Numbered from the stretch's first letter, positions 28,522 to 37,117 are shown. The stretch: 64,000 nucleotides of DNA from Nocardioides abyssi (GCF_030412915.1 NZ_JAUHJR010000011.1:26636-90635); one strand, 5' to 3'. A program made the numbers and translations. The notes: generated by a model from the sequence alone, not told the origin.

Positions 28522-29640
28522 TCAGAAGGCGCACGACACGCGCGCGTTCCCGAAGACGACGTACCCCCTGCCGAACGTGGTCTCCGTGGCCTCGATGCGC
28601 AGGCGGAGACCGTGCGCGAGATCCACGGAGACCGGATGGCTCTGCCCGAGCGCCAGGCCGCCCTGAGTCCACATCTCGACGCTGTCGACCTTGATGGTCG
28701 CCGTGGACCGGGTCGCCGACTCGGCGGCGTCGTCCAAGCCGACCGTCGCCTCGAACCGTCGGCACGACTTGGACAGGTCGTACTCGCCCCAGCTGGTGTA
28801 GCCCGGCGAGCCCGCCATCGCCATCGACTTCGCGTACGTCACCGCGTTGACGCTCCACGAGCCGTAGTCCGGCTCCTCTCCACCTTCGTCCACCTGCGGC
28901 GGAGTCCGGTCGTAGAGGTAGTACCAGCCGTAGACGTCGACCGTGAGTCGCTCGCTCGCCGAGGGGGCGAGGCCGACCGATCCCGGGAACACCACTCGTA
29001 GCGGCAGCCCACGTCCGGCCGTGGTCACCGCCACCGTGGCCGTCCACTGACCCTCGCTCACCTGGGCACCCCCGATCGCACCCCAGGACCTGGCGCCGGC
29101 GTCGTACGCCTGCACCTTCAGTCGGCGGCCGTCGAGGTTGCTGGCGGTCCCGCTGAGGGTGAAGGGCACGCCCGCCTCGACCTCGGTGGCGCTGGCGGCC
29201 TCGATGGTGACGGCGGTCGGCTCGGCATCCTGCGGCGGCGTGCCCATCCGCACGGTCACCGCACGACTGCATCGTCCCTGCACGCAGGCCCGGTACTTCC
29301 GGTCCCCGCTGCGGATGTCCTCGGTGTGCCGGAACTTCCCAGACGTGGAGGTGCGCTTGCGCGCCTCGACGTGCCACGCAGACCCCGGCCCACGGTCCTT
29401 CTGGTAGATCACCACCCGTGCCGGCAGTCGCGCGCCGACGACCTTCCCGCGCAGCGTCACCGTGTCGTGCTGCTCGACCCACGTCGAGCTGGCCGCCAGC
29501 GTGACGCTGACGCCTGCGGCTGCGGCTGCACGCGGAGCTTCCGGCGGCCCGTCCAGTGCGTGGGCCGTGGACGAGGAGGGGACCCCGAGGGCGGCGGGAA
29601 GGAGCGCCGCGAGCAGGAACACCTTCGGTAGAAGTGTCAT
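28522..29640 (-). CDS. Secreted protein with C-terminal NPCBM-like carbohydrate-binding domain
   Basis: The ATG at 29640 gives MTLLPKVFLLAALLPAALGV, a clear signal peptide, and a 372-residue product. The middle holds two Ig-like beta domains (SSTWVEQHDTVTLRGKVVG; TEVEAGVPFTLSGTASNLDG). The last about 140 residues (YGSWSVNAVTYAKSMAMAG ... CRRFEATVGLDDAAESA ... HGLRLRIEATE) fit the NPCBM/NEW2 galactose-binding-like fold. No catalytic domain is seen. It is likely a surface or secreted glycan-binding protein. It converges on the ABC operon. Confidence 0.75.
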   Translation of the reverse strand: MTLLPKVFLLAALLPAALGVPSSSTAHALDGPPEAPRAAAAAGVSVTLAASSTWVEQHDTVTLRGKVVGARLPARVVIYQKDRGPGSAWHVEARKRTSTSGKFRHTEDIRSGDRKYRACVQGRCSRAVTVRMGTPPQDAEPTAVTIEAASATEVEAGVPFTLSGTASNLDGRRLKVQAYDAGARSWGAIGGAQVSEGQWTATVAVTTAGRGLPLRVVFPGSVGLAPSASERLTVDVYGWYYLYDRTPPQVDEGGEEPDYGSWSVNAVTYAKSMAMAGSPGYTSWGEYDLSKSCRRFEATVGLDDAAESATRSTATIKVDSVEMWTQGGLALGQSHPVSVDLAHGLRLRIEATETTFGRGYVVFGNARVSCAF

Positions 29641-29979
29641 GGTTCCTCCGGGGTCGCGGCGGGCAGGACGCCGGCCAAGGACGTGACGCCCCAACCTCCG
29701 CTCCGCGACGCGCCAGCCACGTCGCCTACGTTCGGTAAGGACCAGGCGCACCCGCCTCGAGTCTCCAGGACGCGGCCGTCGCCATGCTCGTCCTACCGCG
29801 GCGGGTGCCCGACAGCACTTGACTGGGAGCCCTAGGTCCGCTGGCCCCGGAGGTGGGGGCACTTGACCGGAAGCCCTAGGTCGGCTGGCCCGGAGGTGGG
29901 GGCACTAGGCTGCGAGCTCCGTATGGCTCGTTCCCGGGCTCCTTGCCAGAGAAGTCCCGAGGGTTCCTGCCATACGCCC
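29641..29979. other. Intergenic region before tRNA-Lys
   Basis: No gene is seen in about 340 bp. It includes the 44-bp tandem repeat at 29815-29907 and must contain the promoter of the tRNA and that of the secreted protein on the other strand. Confidence 0.5.
29815..29907. repeat. 44-bp tandem repeat upstream of tRNA-Lys
   Basis: Two near-identical units start at 29815 and 29859 (GCACTTGAC ... AGCCCTAGGTC ... CGGAGGTGGG), with a partial third at 29902. The TTGAC in each unit could act as a -35 element for the tRNA, but the matching -10 is not obvious. Confidence 0.75.
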
Positions 29980-30052
29980 GGGCCTCTAGCTCAATGGGCA
30001 GAGCAGGAGACTTTTAATCTCTTGGTTGTGGGTTCGAGTCCCACGGGGCCCA
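29980..30052 (+). tRNA. tRNA-Lys (anticodon TTT), with encoded CCA at 30053-30055
   Basis: The cloverleaf is complete: acceptor GGGCCTC pairs with GGGGCCC, the D arm is AGCTC...GAGC-like, the anticodon loop is CTTTTAA and the T-loop TTCGAGT. Its 3' part is the attachment site of the adjacent integrative element (core 30011-30054). The element keeps the tRNA whole. Confidence 0.95.
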
Positions 30053-31352
30053 CCAAGTCTGACCTGCTCGTACGCGCTTGCTCGCCAACTTCAGTTCCGG
30101 GTGCCGGGTCCCCATGCTCACCGTCTGCTAACGCCAAACCGTGAGCGCCAAGGACGAGCCGCGCGACCTGCTCCGCTGCCGACGCCGCGACGGCGGGCTG
30201 CACGTGGCTGTAGGTATCGGCCGTCAGGTACATCGAGGAGTGTCCGAGGCGATCCTGGACGACCTTCATGGCGATCCCGGCCTCGAGGGCGTGGGTCGCG
30301 TGCGTGTGTCGGACGTCGTGGAACCGGATGACCGGAAGTCCTGCACGCCGAGCAAGGCGCTGCAGTCGACGGTAGAGAAGTTCCGGTCGCATCGGCCCGC
30401 CATCGGGGCCGGTGAAGACGTAGTCGTGGTCGGGCCGGCCGACCATGCTCCAGCGCTCCTCCATCGCGCGCCGGTGGACCCGGAGCACGTCAACGGTCGC
30501 AACGTCGAGCAGGACGTACCTCTCGCTGCTCGACGTCTTCGGACGCAGGTCATCGATCCGCGCCCCCGCCTCGACGCGCTCATTGGCGACCAGCAGGCGG
30601 GCCTGGTCCATGTCGACGTCTGCCCACCTCAGACCCGCCACCTCGCCGCGCCGCAGGCCTGTCATCGCGGTGAGGTAGAGAGCGGCGTACAGGTCGTCGT
30701 CGCGGGAGAAGTTCAAGAAGTATCGGAGCTCGGGCGGCGTCCACGTGACGCGGTCGCTGGCCGCGACCCGAGGAAGTTCGACATGTGCCGCCGGGTTGAA
30801 CGCCAACTGCCGGCGCTTGACCGCGTCGTTGAGCGCGCTGTTCAAGGTCGCCTTGACCCGCTGGAGCGTCCGCGGACTCAAGGCACGACCGGGCCTCGTG
30901 CGTAGCGCCTTGAACATCTCCTGGACGTGCTCGTGCCGCAGGTCGCTCAACCGGACGTGGCCGATGGCTGGCTTCAGGTACAGGCGGATGTGGCCGGCGT
31001 ACGAGTTGGCTGTGGTCCAGCGCAGGTTGACCTTGCTCTCGAGCCAATCGTCGAGGTACTGGCCGACCGTCAGACGGCGGCCTGTCGGAGCGGCGTAGCC
31101 GCGATCCACCTCGTCCAACGACGCCCGCAGGGCACGCTGCGCCTCGCGCTGAGTCTTGAATCCACCCTTGGTCTTCTGCCGCCGCTTGCCACCTGGCCCC
31201 GGCGGCAGGTCGTGCACGTATTGCCATGCCGGTCGGCACCCGGGGCGGTGGGCGCGAGCCGCCTTGCCGCCCTCATCACGCACGGGCGCTCCATCGACGT
31301 CGCGCAGCACGGGACACCCGCACCGCCGAGATACATGCCCCCCAAGGCTCAT
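29991..31352 (-). CDS. int: Tyrosine-type site-specific integrase
   Basis: The 453-residue protein has an N-terminal arm-binding region (GKRRQKTKGGFKTQREAQRAL), a SAM-like core-binding domain (LTVGQYLDDWLESKVNLRW) and the catalytic domain with R (MTGLRRGEVAGLRW), H-x-x-R (FHDVRHTHAT), H (DRLGHSS) and the nucleophile Tyr (TADTYSHV). It faces and reads through the attachment core into tRNA-Lys on the opposite strand, so its last eight residues (KVSCSAH end) come from host DNA. Reading across the right junction gives a different tail (KDPDPPSE). It would integrate and excise the 30011-40819 element. Confidence 0.95.
   Translation of the reverse strand: MSLGGHVSRRCGCPVLRDVDGAPVRDEGGKAARAHRPGCRPAWQYVHDLPPGPGGKRRQKTKGGFKTQREAQRALRASLDEVDRGYAAPTGRRLTVGQYLDDWLESKVNLRWTTANSYAGHIRLYLKPAIGHVRLSDLRHEHVQEMFKALRTRPGRALSPRTLQRVKATLNSALNDAVKRRQLAFNPAAHVELPRVAASDRVTWTPPELRYFLNFSRDDDLYAALYLTAMTGLRRGEVAGLRWADVDMDQARLLVANERVEAGARIDDLRPKTSSSERYVLLDVATVDVLRVHRRAMEERWSMVGRPDHDYVFTGPDGGPMRPELLYRRLQRLARRAGLPVIRFHDVRHTHATHALEAGIAMKVVQDRLGHSSMYLTADTYSHVQPAVAASAAEQVARLVLGAHGLALADGEHGDPAPGTEVGEQARTSRSDLVGPVGLEPTTKRLKVSCSAH
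30011..30054. repeat. attL: 44-bp direct repeat inside tRNA-Lys
   Basis: Bases 30011-30054 (anticodon loop to ACC end of tRNA-Lys) are identical to 40776-40819. The base before the core differs (A here, T at the right copy), as does the base after it (A here, G at the right copy), which fixes the limits. Confidence 0.95.
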
Positions 31353-31386
31353 CCGTTGTCGCCCCTCTCGTCACGCCACTGCCGCG

Positions 31387-31956
31387 TCACCGGCTCGCTC
31401 GACCGGGAGTAGTAGGACCAAGCAGACCCAACGCACGTGCTCGCGCGACCCAGCGAGCCGCAGTGGGCCTGCTGACGTGCCTAGTCCGAGCGACAGCCTG
31501 GAGCGGCGGCAGGCCAGCCGCAAGAGCTTCGACGTAGATCGCGGCAACTGCGGCGTAGTGGTCCTCGCCGTACTCGCGAGGGCGGCCGCGACCCCCATCG
31601 CCGAATCGCGCAGCCTCCCGCTCCATGTCCTCGATGAGACCGGGCGACACTTGCTCCAACAGGTGCTGGTTCTCCCGGTTACCGGCCTCGGCCTCGCGGT
31701 AGGCCGCCACCAGGCTGCCCCCATGCTTCTCGTACTCCTGCTGTCGCGCCTGAGCCACGACGTCGGCGACCCGCAACCTGCGCAGGGTCGAGGTCGTCAC
31801 GGGACGGCGGGGAGGGCTCGCCTGTCGCAGACGCAGCCCCACGGCCTCGCGCCGACCATCGATGTCACCCCATTCGACAACGACCGTCCAACGGTCATCG
31901 CCGTCGATCCACGGCACCTCCGTAAAGCCATCCGCCTGCACCTCGAACATCGACAC
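31387..31956 (-). CDS. Element-encoded helix-turn-helix protein
   Basis: A 189-residue protein. The N-terminal half is unassigned. The C-terminal 60 residues read REYGEDHYAAVAAIYVEAL, then PPLQAVARTRHVSRPTAARW and VARARALGLLG, a clear helix-turn-helix ending often found on actinobacterial prophage and integrative-element proteins. It is 34 bp upstream of int on the same strand and probably forms an operon with it. The divergent partner xis-like gene begins at 32049. A role in controlling integration is inferred. Confidence 0.75.
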   Translation of the reverse strand: MSMFEVQADGFTEVPWIDGDDRWTVVVEWGDIDGRREAVGLRLRQASPPRRPVTTSTLRRLRVADVVAQARQQEYEKHGGSLVAAYREAEAGNRENQHLLEQVSPGLIEDMEREAARFGDGGRGRPREYGEDHYAAVAAIYVEALAAGLPPLQAVARTRHVSRPTAARWVARARALGLLGPTTPGRASR

Positions 31957-32000
31957 TCCCCGTACGTCATCAGCCTGATCGGACGTGACGACCTTATGGA

Positions 32001-32033
32001 GACTGATAACGTCTTGTCAACACCTAATCAGTC
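32001..32033. promoter_or_regulatory. Inverted repeat in the divergent int/xis promoter region
   Basis: GACTGAT (32001-32007) and ATCAGTC (32027-32033) are perfect 7-bp arms 19 bp apart, extending to 8 of 9 with the flanking bases. It lies between the divergent HTH/int and xis-like units and could bind one of the two element regulators. Confidence 0.45.
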
Positions 32034-32048
32034 AGAGAAGATCAGGAC

Positions 32049-32261
32049 ATGCCCGAACAGATCGCCGCCGCGCTGCGCTACCGAGCCACCCTGACCGTCG
32101 ACGAGACCGCATCGGTGCTCGGCATCAGCCGCAGCGCCTGCTACGAAGCCATCCACAACGACGAGATCCCGTCTCTGCGGATCGGACGACGTCTGGTCGT
32201 CCCGATCCGACCGCTGATGACCCTCCTGGGCGTCGAGGCCGCCGACCTGGAGGACAACTGA
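32049..32261 (+). CDS. xis: Excisionase-like MerR-type DNA-binding protein
   Basis: A 70-residue protein of the excisionase/AlpA type: LTVDETASVLGISRSACYEA, then PSLRIGRRLVVPIRPLMTLL. This is the usual helix-turn-helix plus wing fold that binds recombination sites and steers the integrase toward excision. It is divergent from int and overlaps the next gene by one base (TGATG). Confidence 0.85.
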   Translation: MPEQIAAALRYRATLTVDETASVLGISRSACYEAIHNDEIPSLRIGRRLVVPIRPLMTLLGVEAADLEDN

Positions 32262-32671
32262 TGGCGTCCGACGGTCGGGCTCGCCGCGCGATCACGCCCG
32301 ATTTCGAGGACTGGGGCGCGATCAACCAGAAGGAAGGCAAGCGGCTGGCGAGCAAGACCGAGCTGGCGCTGTCCATCAGGATCTTCTTCGCTGCCCTCGC
32401 TCGCGCCAACCGCATCGGGCACGCCGAGTTCCGCAAGGACGAACTGACAGGCTTCCTGGTGACCCGCCGACGCGACGACGCGGCCGTCGCCACCCCGAGC
32501 CGGCAGCAGGTTTGGCAGGCGATCCGTCGAGCGAAGGAACTAGAACTACTCGATGACGAGTCGCGCCTTCGCTGCCTAGTCCTCCCCATCCACCTCTGGG
32601 ACAAGGGCGTCGGCGGCACCACCTGCGTCGAGCACGGGCTCGGGGGACGCTGGTCACCACCCCGCTGCTAA
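32261..32671 (+). CDS. Element protein of unknown function, winged-helix-like
   Basis: A 136-residue protein beginning MASDGRARRAITPDFEDWGA. The segment KTELALSIRIFFAALARANR and PSRQQVWQAIRRAKELELLD suggests two helix-turn-helix/winged-helix units, as in replication-associated or transcription proteins. I do not recognise the family. Start ATG 32261 overlaps the xis-like stop. A hairpin terminator follows at 32763-32796. Confidence 0.55.
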   Translation: MASDGRARRAITPDFEDWGAINQKEGKRLASKTELALSIRIFFAALARANRIGHAEFRKDELTGFLVTRRRDDAAVATPSRQQVWQAIRRAKELELLDDESRLRCLVLPIHLWDKGVGGTTCVEHGLGGRWSPPRC

Positions 32672-32762
32672 CTCAGAAGCGTCCGTCCGACACACGGCGA
32701 GTGTCGAGGCCCGCCGCTGACCTGCAGCAATACGACGCCGTCTTGTTCTACTCCACCCAAAC

Positions 32763-32796
32763 CGGACCGGGTCCCGTCCATCAAGGACCCGGTCCG
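32763..32796 (+). terminator. Hairpin terminator between the xis operon and mcrB
   Basis: CGGACCGGGTCC (32763-32774) pairs perfectly with GGACCCGGTCCG (32785-32796) around a 10-base loop. It is about 90 bp past the upstream stop and 160 bp before mcrB. Confidence 0.7.
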
Positions 32797-32957
32797 TGCC
32801 GTCGCCCGCACAGCGGGCCCGGGGGCCTGGGGGCATGGCAGTGATCCCGAAGGGATGCCGGAGCCCCCAGCGGGGTGCAGGGGCTGGCCCCTGCGTGATT
32901 TCGCCGCCGCGAGCCGCCGCAGTGCTGTTGCATGAGCGCAGACGGAAGGATGCGCAC

Positions 32958-35336
32958 ATGAGCGACAACAGCGGTAGCAGAGTCAACGCAGATACCTTGC
33001 GGTGTCGCTTCGATCACGAGCACCTCCGTGCGCTCAGGGACGAGCCCGGCGTCCACATCGTGTGGGACGACCAGGACCGCTGCCTGTATGTCGGCTCCAG
33101 CCGCAGGACCCGCAGCCGCCTGCATCAACACCTGACCGGCGACCGGCAAGCGTCGGCTCTCCACGACAAGGTCGGCCGGCACTTGGACTCGACGCTTGGC
33201 CGCCCGGCGAGCCGGGACGAGATCGCGGACTGGCTCGCCAGCTGCACGGTAGACGTCGAGTACACCGCAGACCCGGAGGCCCGCAAGCATCAGTTGATCG
33301 ACGCCCTCGAGCCGCGCTTCAACTCCCCTCGCCCGGGACCGCCACGAGTTGCCGGTCACACCCTCGAGGCCACCCCCGCGGGCAACCTTTCGGAGTCCCT
33401 GGAACTTGCGATGCGCGGGCTCCGCGACCGTGTTGACGGGTTCATCGCGGCGGAGGTCAAGGACCTAGTTCGGGTACAAGTGCCAGAAGCCCTTCGCGGG
33501 TACATCCCGGTGACCGAGGATCTCGAGGTCCAGGCGAGCACCGGGTACGGCTCAGACGCCGACGTGCCCTGGGTCGCGCTGTTCCCGCCGAGCCTCACGA
33601 CGAGCGCTCGAAGCGGCACCTACCTCGTGTACCTGTTTGCAGCCGACGGGTCTGCCGTCTACCTGTGCCTAGCTCAGGGGACCACGACCGTCGCGGGCGG
33701 CGGGTCAGTCCTCCAGAAGCGCTCGCTCGACCTGCGCCGTGCGCTGGGGCCCCGCCCCGGAACCGTCGCCACGATCGACCTGCGCTCGCACAACCAGCGA
33801 CCGCAGTCCTACGAGGCGGGCAGCGCCCTCGCCTTCGAGTACGAGCTCGGCAGCGTCCCTCCCGATGAAGAGCTGCACACGCACCTCCTGCAATTGATCG
33901 AGATGCTGCAGGACGTGCAGTCTGCGGGCCTGACGTCGCCGCCGGAGCCGGAACCGGTGCATCTGGTCATGAAGTGGAGCCGGGACATTCGCGCCGACAC
34001 CGTGGAACGTCACCGAGAGGTCGCCGACCGGCTGGGCAGCGTCTGGTGGGGCAAGATCGGGAAGCAGGGCACCAGTGCGATGAGTCCGCAGCGGTTGAAG
34101 CTGGTCCGCGACCAGCTCGCGGCCGGACGACCGACGTACTGCTACCTGTACCGAACGGGTGAAGCGTGGCGCACGACCGTCGAGGATGTCGTCACAGATC
34201 GCACCGCTGTCGACGAGGCGCGCGTCCCGGACTACTACGGCGAGGAGCACCACACCCTCTTCCTTCGGCTGTCCGACTTTCGGCCGATCGCGGCGGACTG
34301 GCCGCTCAACCACCTCGTACTCAGCACGAACCCAGATCCGTCGGCGACAGCAGGTGCGCTCAGCAACCAGACCAGTCCCCTCCTGATGTACGAACTGTGG
34401 TCACCCGCTTCTGCAGCCGATTCGACGGTCGGCGACGCGGACGCGCCGGAGAACCGGGCTTCGGACCCGCGCGGTCCGGCGGGGCTGGCTGCGCCTCTGC
34501 CGCTACTCGACATGGCGTGGTTGGAACGGGAGACGCTCTGCGATCGCGACTGGCTGGAGGACCTGATCGGCACGCTGGAGCGCCGCCCGCAGGTGGTCCT
34601 GGCCGGTCCTCCGGGCACGGGTAAGACGTGGATCGCCCGCGCGGTCGCGCGCTTCCTGACCCAGGACCGCCCCCTCGGCCACCGCGTCCTGCAGTTCCAC
34701 CCGTCGTACGGCTACGAGGAGTTCATCGAGGGCTTGCGTCCGCAGCCCACCGCCAACGGGTCGATAACCTTCGAGCGCGTCGACGGTGCGGTCCTGCGGA
34801 TGGCTAGCGAGATCGACGAGGAGTCCGATGCCCACCACGTCCTGGTGCTCGACGAGATGAACCGCGCCAACCTCCCTCGGGTCTTCGGCGAGCTGCTCTA
34901 CGCACTCGAATATCGCGGCGATCCCGTCGACCTGATGTACACCGCCGCCTACACCCTGCCCAGGCAACTGCTGTTCGTCGGCACGATGAACACCGCAGAT
35001 CGCAGCATCCGGAGCATCGACCTTGCCCTCCGACGGCGCTTCGAGGTCTTCGACTGCCCGCCCAGCGCCGCGATCCTGCGACGGTTCTACGAGACGAACG
35101 CCTCGGATGTCCCGGGGCTCATCGACGGCTTCGAACGGCTGAACGAGCGGCTCACCTCGCTGCTCGACCGGCACCACACCGTCGGCCACTCGTTCTTCAT
35201 GCGCGACGGGTTTGACGTGTCCGCACTTCGCGCCGTCTGGCAGCGTCAGTTGCAGCCGCTGTTCGAGGAGTACTTCTTCGACCGTCCCGACGTCGCCGCC
35301 AGCCTGACGCTGATCCAGTTTTGGCCCGATGCCTGA
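32958..35336 (+). CDS. mcrB: McrB-type AAA+ GTPase with N-terminal GIY-YIG-like, MrcB_N and EVE-like domains
   Basis: The ATG at 32958 has GGAAGGA 7 bp upstream; product 792 residues. Domains in order: GIY-YIG-like (about 30-122: GVHIVWDD, CLYVGSSRR, Glu107 in PEARKHQLI and a final FN), MrcB_N/DUF3578 (about 160-310), an EVE/PUA-like modified-base reader (about 335-450: HLVMKWSRDI ... SVWWGKIGKQ) and an AAA+ domain with Walker A LAGPPGTGKT (about 548-557), Walker B VLVLDEMNRAN and FVGTMNTADRS. McrB motors act with McrC to cut modified DNA. The first Tyr of GIY is His here, so the GIY-YIG part may be inactive or altered. Eight-base overlap with mcrC. Confidence 0.85.
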   Translation: MSDNSGSRVNADTLRCRFDHEHLRALRDEPGVHIVWDDQDRCLYVGSSRRTRSRLHQHLTGDRQASALHDKVGRHLDSTLGRPASRDEIADWLASCTVDVEYTADPEARKHQLIDALEPRFNSPRPGPPRVAGHTLEATPAGNLSESLELAMRGLRDRVDGFIAAEVKDLVRVQVPEALRGYIPVTEDLEVQASTGYGSDADVPWVALFPPSLTTSARSGTYLVYLFAADGSAVYLCLAQGTTTVAGGGSVLQKRSLDLRRALGPRPGTVATIDLRSHNQRPQSYEAGSALAFEYELGSVPPDEELHTHLLQLIEMLQDVQSAGLTSPPEPEPVHLVMKWSRDIRADTVERHREVADRLGSVWWGKIGKQGTSAMSPQRLKLVRDQLAAGRPTYCYLYRTGEAWRTTVEDVVTDRTAVDEARVPDYYGEEHHTLFLRLSDFRPIAADWPLNHLVLSTNPDPSATAGALSNQTSPLLMYELWSPASAADSTVGDADAPENRASDPRGPAGLAAPLPLLDMAWLERETLCDRDWLEDLIGTLERRPQVVLAGPPGTGKTWIARAVARFLTQDRPLGHRVLQFHPSYGYEEFIEGLRPQPTANGSITFERVDGAVLRMASEIDEESDAHHVLVLDEMNRANLPRVFGELLYALEYRGDPVDLMYTAAYTLPRQLLFVGTMNTADRSIRSIDLALRRRFEVFDCPPSAAILRRFYETNASDVPGLIDGFERLNERLTSLLDRHHTVGHSFFMRDGFDVSALRAVWQRQLQPLFEEYFFDRPDVAASLTLIQFWPDA

Positions 35337-36597
35337 CGCCGGAGCCCCGACACTGCGCGAGTCGCAGTGGAAGCCGCTAGCGCTAACCGACGCCCAGGCC
35401 GACGCCGCCGCTGCACTGGGGCGAGCGCTCGCGGGCCAGGCGACGTGGTGGGGCAACGCCGGGCAGCCGTCCACCGATCCCGCCGGCCAAGGCACCTCGG
35501 CCATTCACGTGCGACGGGCCCGGCACGGAGGCTGGGAGGTGCGAGTGGTCGATGCGATCGGCGTGATCCGCGTTGGCGGCACCGTCATCCCGGTGCACCC
35601 GAAGGTCCCGGGCGACCACGTCCTCGCCCTCCTCACAGAAGGCGGTGTCCTGCCGCGAGTCGCCACAGCGTCAGTGGACGTCGGGACCGGGGACCACCTC
35701 TTCGAGCTCGTGGCTCGGTGGCTCGTCAGCGCCAGTGAGGACGTGCTCCGCGGCGACCTCATCCGCGAGTATCGTGCGCACGACGACACGCTCGGTCACG
35801 TTCGCGGCCGGATCGACGTCCAGGCCACGTCCCTCCGACTCCTCGCCGGACGCGCCGAGGTCTTGTGCGAGTACGACGAACTTGACGTCGACAATGCAAT
35901 CAACCGCGTGCTCCTCGCCGCCGTCCGGCTCGTGACCCGCAGCTCGCTTGCGCAGCCGGACACCCGCAGCCGAGCGAACCGCCTGATCGGGCACTTCGAC
36001 GGCGTGACCGCCGTGCGGCCCGCCGACGTTGCGGTCGAAGTGGGCCCCCGCACCTGGTACTACCGACAGGCGCTGTCCTTGGCCAAGCTGGTGCTGAGCG
36101 GCAGCAGCCTCGACCTCGACGCCGGGGACACCCCCGCCTCCGCCTTCCTGCTGCGGACCCCTGAACCCGTCGAGGGGGGCATCCGCAACCTTCTCGCGCG
36201 GCGGCTGCAGGGGAAATACCTGGTGACCAACAAGAACCTACTGCTGCCGCCCTCGACCAAGACCCTCAACCCCGATCTGGTCTTCGACCGAGGACTGGCT
36301 GTCGGCGACGTCAAGTACCAGTTGCAAGGCGGAGACTGGGACAGCGCTCACCTCTACCAAGCGGTCACCTTCGCCACGGGATACCGCGCCCGCCACGCCC
36401 TCGTCATCACCTTCTCGACGGGCCCGGCCGCGAGGCCTTCCCTCCAGGTCGGCGACGTAACTCTGACGAACCTGTGCTGGAACGCCGGGCCCGGAGTGAC
36501 CTACGCCGACGCCGCGAACACCCTGGTCGACGAGGTCGGGCGTTGGCTTGCCGACCAGAGGCAGGTGGCGGCACCCAATCGGTTAGCAACCGGTTAG
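35329..36597 (+). CDS. mcrC: McrC-family nuclease subunit
   Basis: A 422-residue protein. The N-terminal half holds the McrB-binding region (GVIRVGGTVIPVHPKVPG). The C-terminal half holds the PD-(D/E)XK core: NPDLVF at the first acidic residue and VGDVKYQ at the second with Lys. It supplies DNA cleavage when McrB recognises modified DNA. It overlaps mcrB by 8 bp. Confidence 0.85.
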   Translation: MPDAGAPTLRESQWKPLALTDAQADAAAALGRALAGQATWWGNAGQPSTDPAGQGTSAIHVRRARHGGWEVRVVDAIGVIRVGGTVIPVHPKVPGDHVLALLTEGGVLPRVATASVDVGTGDHLFELVARWLVSASEDVLRGDLIREYRAHDDTLGHVRGRIDVQATSLRLLAGRAEVLCEYDELDVDNAINRVLLAAVRLVTRSSLAQPDTRSRANRLIGHFDGVTAVRPADVAVEVGPRTWYYRQALSLAKLVLSGSSLDLDAGDTPASAFLLRTPEPVEGGIRNLLARRLQGKYLVTNKNLLLPPSTKTLNPDLVFDRGLAVGDVKYQLQGGDWDSAHLYQAVTFATGYRARHALVITFSTGPAARPSLQVGDVTLTNLCWNAGPGVTYADAANTLVDEVGRWLADQRQVAAPNRLATG

Positions 36598-36654
36598 CGA
36601 ACCACCGTTTCCGCAGGTCAACGGGGTGTCCGCGGATAGCGAATCCGTGGGTTA

Positions 36655-37005
36655 CTAGTCCAATCGACTCCTTAAGTCTGCGAGAGTCGCAGCACCGTAG
36701 GACCACCAAGTCCAGCCGTTGACGGCGGTGCCTGTGATGCTGGAGGCCGCACCACTCGGTGAATCGTGCAATCGCCCTTCGGACGCGAGGACGCCATCTG
36801 CTTGAACCACCGCTTCGAACCGGTGGCCCTTGTAAAGGGCATGTAAGCGAGCTCCTACCGGCAGGAGGCCGTGGCCGATCAAGTCTCGCATTGCGGGGTC
36901 GATCCGACGCTTTCCTTGTCTGGAACCGGAGGATGGGTAACCCTCAATGGCCCTTTGGCACTGCGCGCACCACTCCGGATTCATGCCGTGGATGCACTCT
37001 TCCAT
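36655..37005 (-). CDS. RAMA-domain protein with N-terminal CxxC-type motif
   Basis: Start ATG 37005 (GGAGGG 5 bp upstream) gives MEECIHGMNPEWCAQCQRAI: three cysteines and a His within 20 residues, a likely zinc ribbon. The rest (LPVGARLHALYKGHRFEAVV ... LHDSPSGAASSITGTAVNGW) matches the RAMA domain, found fused to methylases and nucleases and thought to read DNA or modified bases. The 116-residue protein has no catalytic domain, so it may be a DNA-recognition partner. It lies between McrC and the Lamassu operon, on the Lamassu strand. Confidence 0.7.
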   Translation of the reverse strand: MEECIHGMNPEWCAQCQRAIEGYPSSGSRQGKRRIDPAMRDLIGHGLLPVGARLHALYKGHRFEAVVQADGVLASEGRLHDSPSGAASSITGTAVNGWTWWSYGAATLADLRSRLD

Positions 37006-37117
37006 GACTACCCTCCCCCCGGTAAATGATCGGAGCAATCGCCGCAAACAGCCCGTGATCGCTGAGGTTGCTCACACACTTTTTCGCTCGGCCAGAGAAC
37101 GTGTCCTAGACGTGCGT

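Noticed and set aside
29815-29907. CRISPR-like or second attachment site
   Set aside because: Only two and a half adjacent units without spacers; no similarity to the 44-bp attachment core.
32672-32957. Alternative upstream start of mcrB at 32796
   Set aside because: The extension would run through the terminator stem and encodes a Pro/Gly/Arg-rich sequence; ATG 32958 has a proper ribosome binding site.
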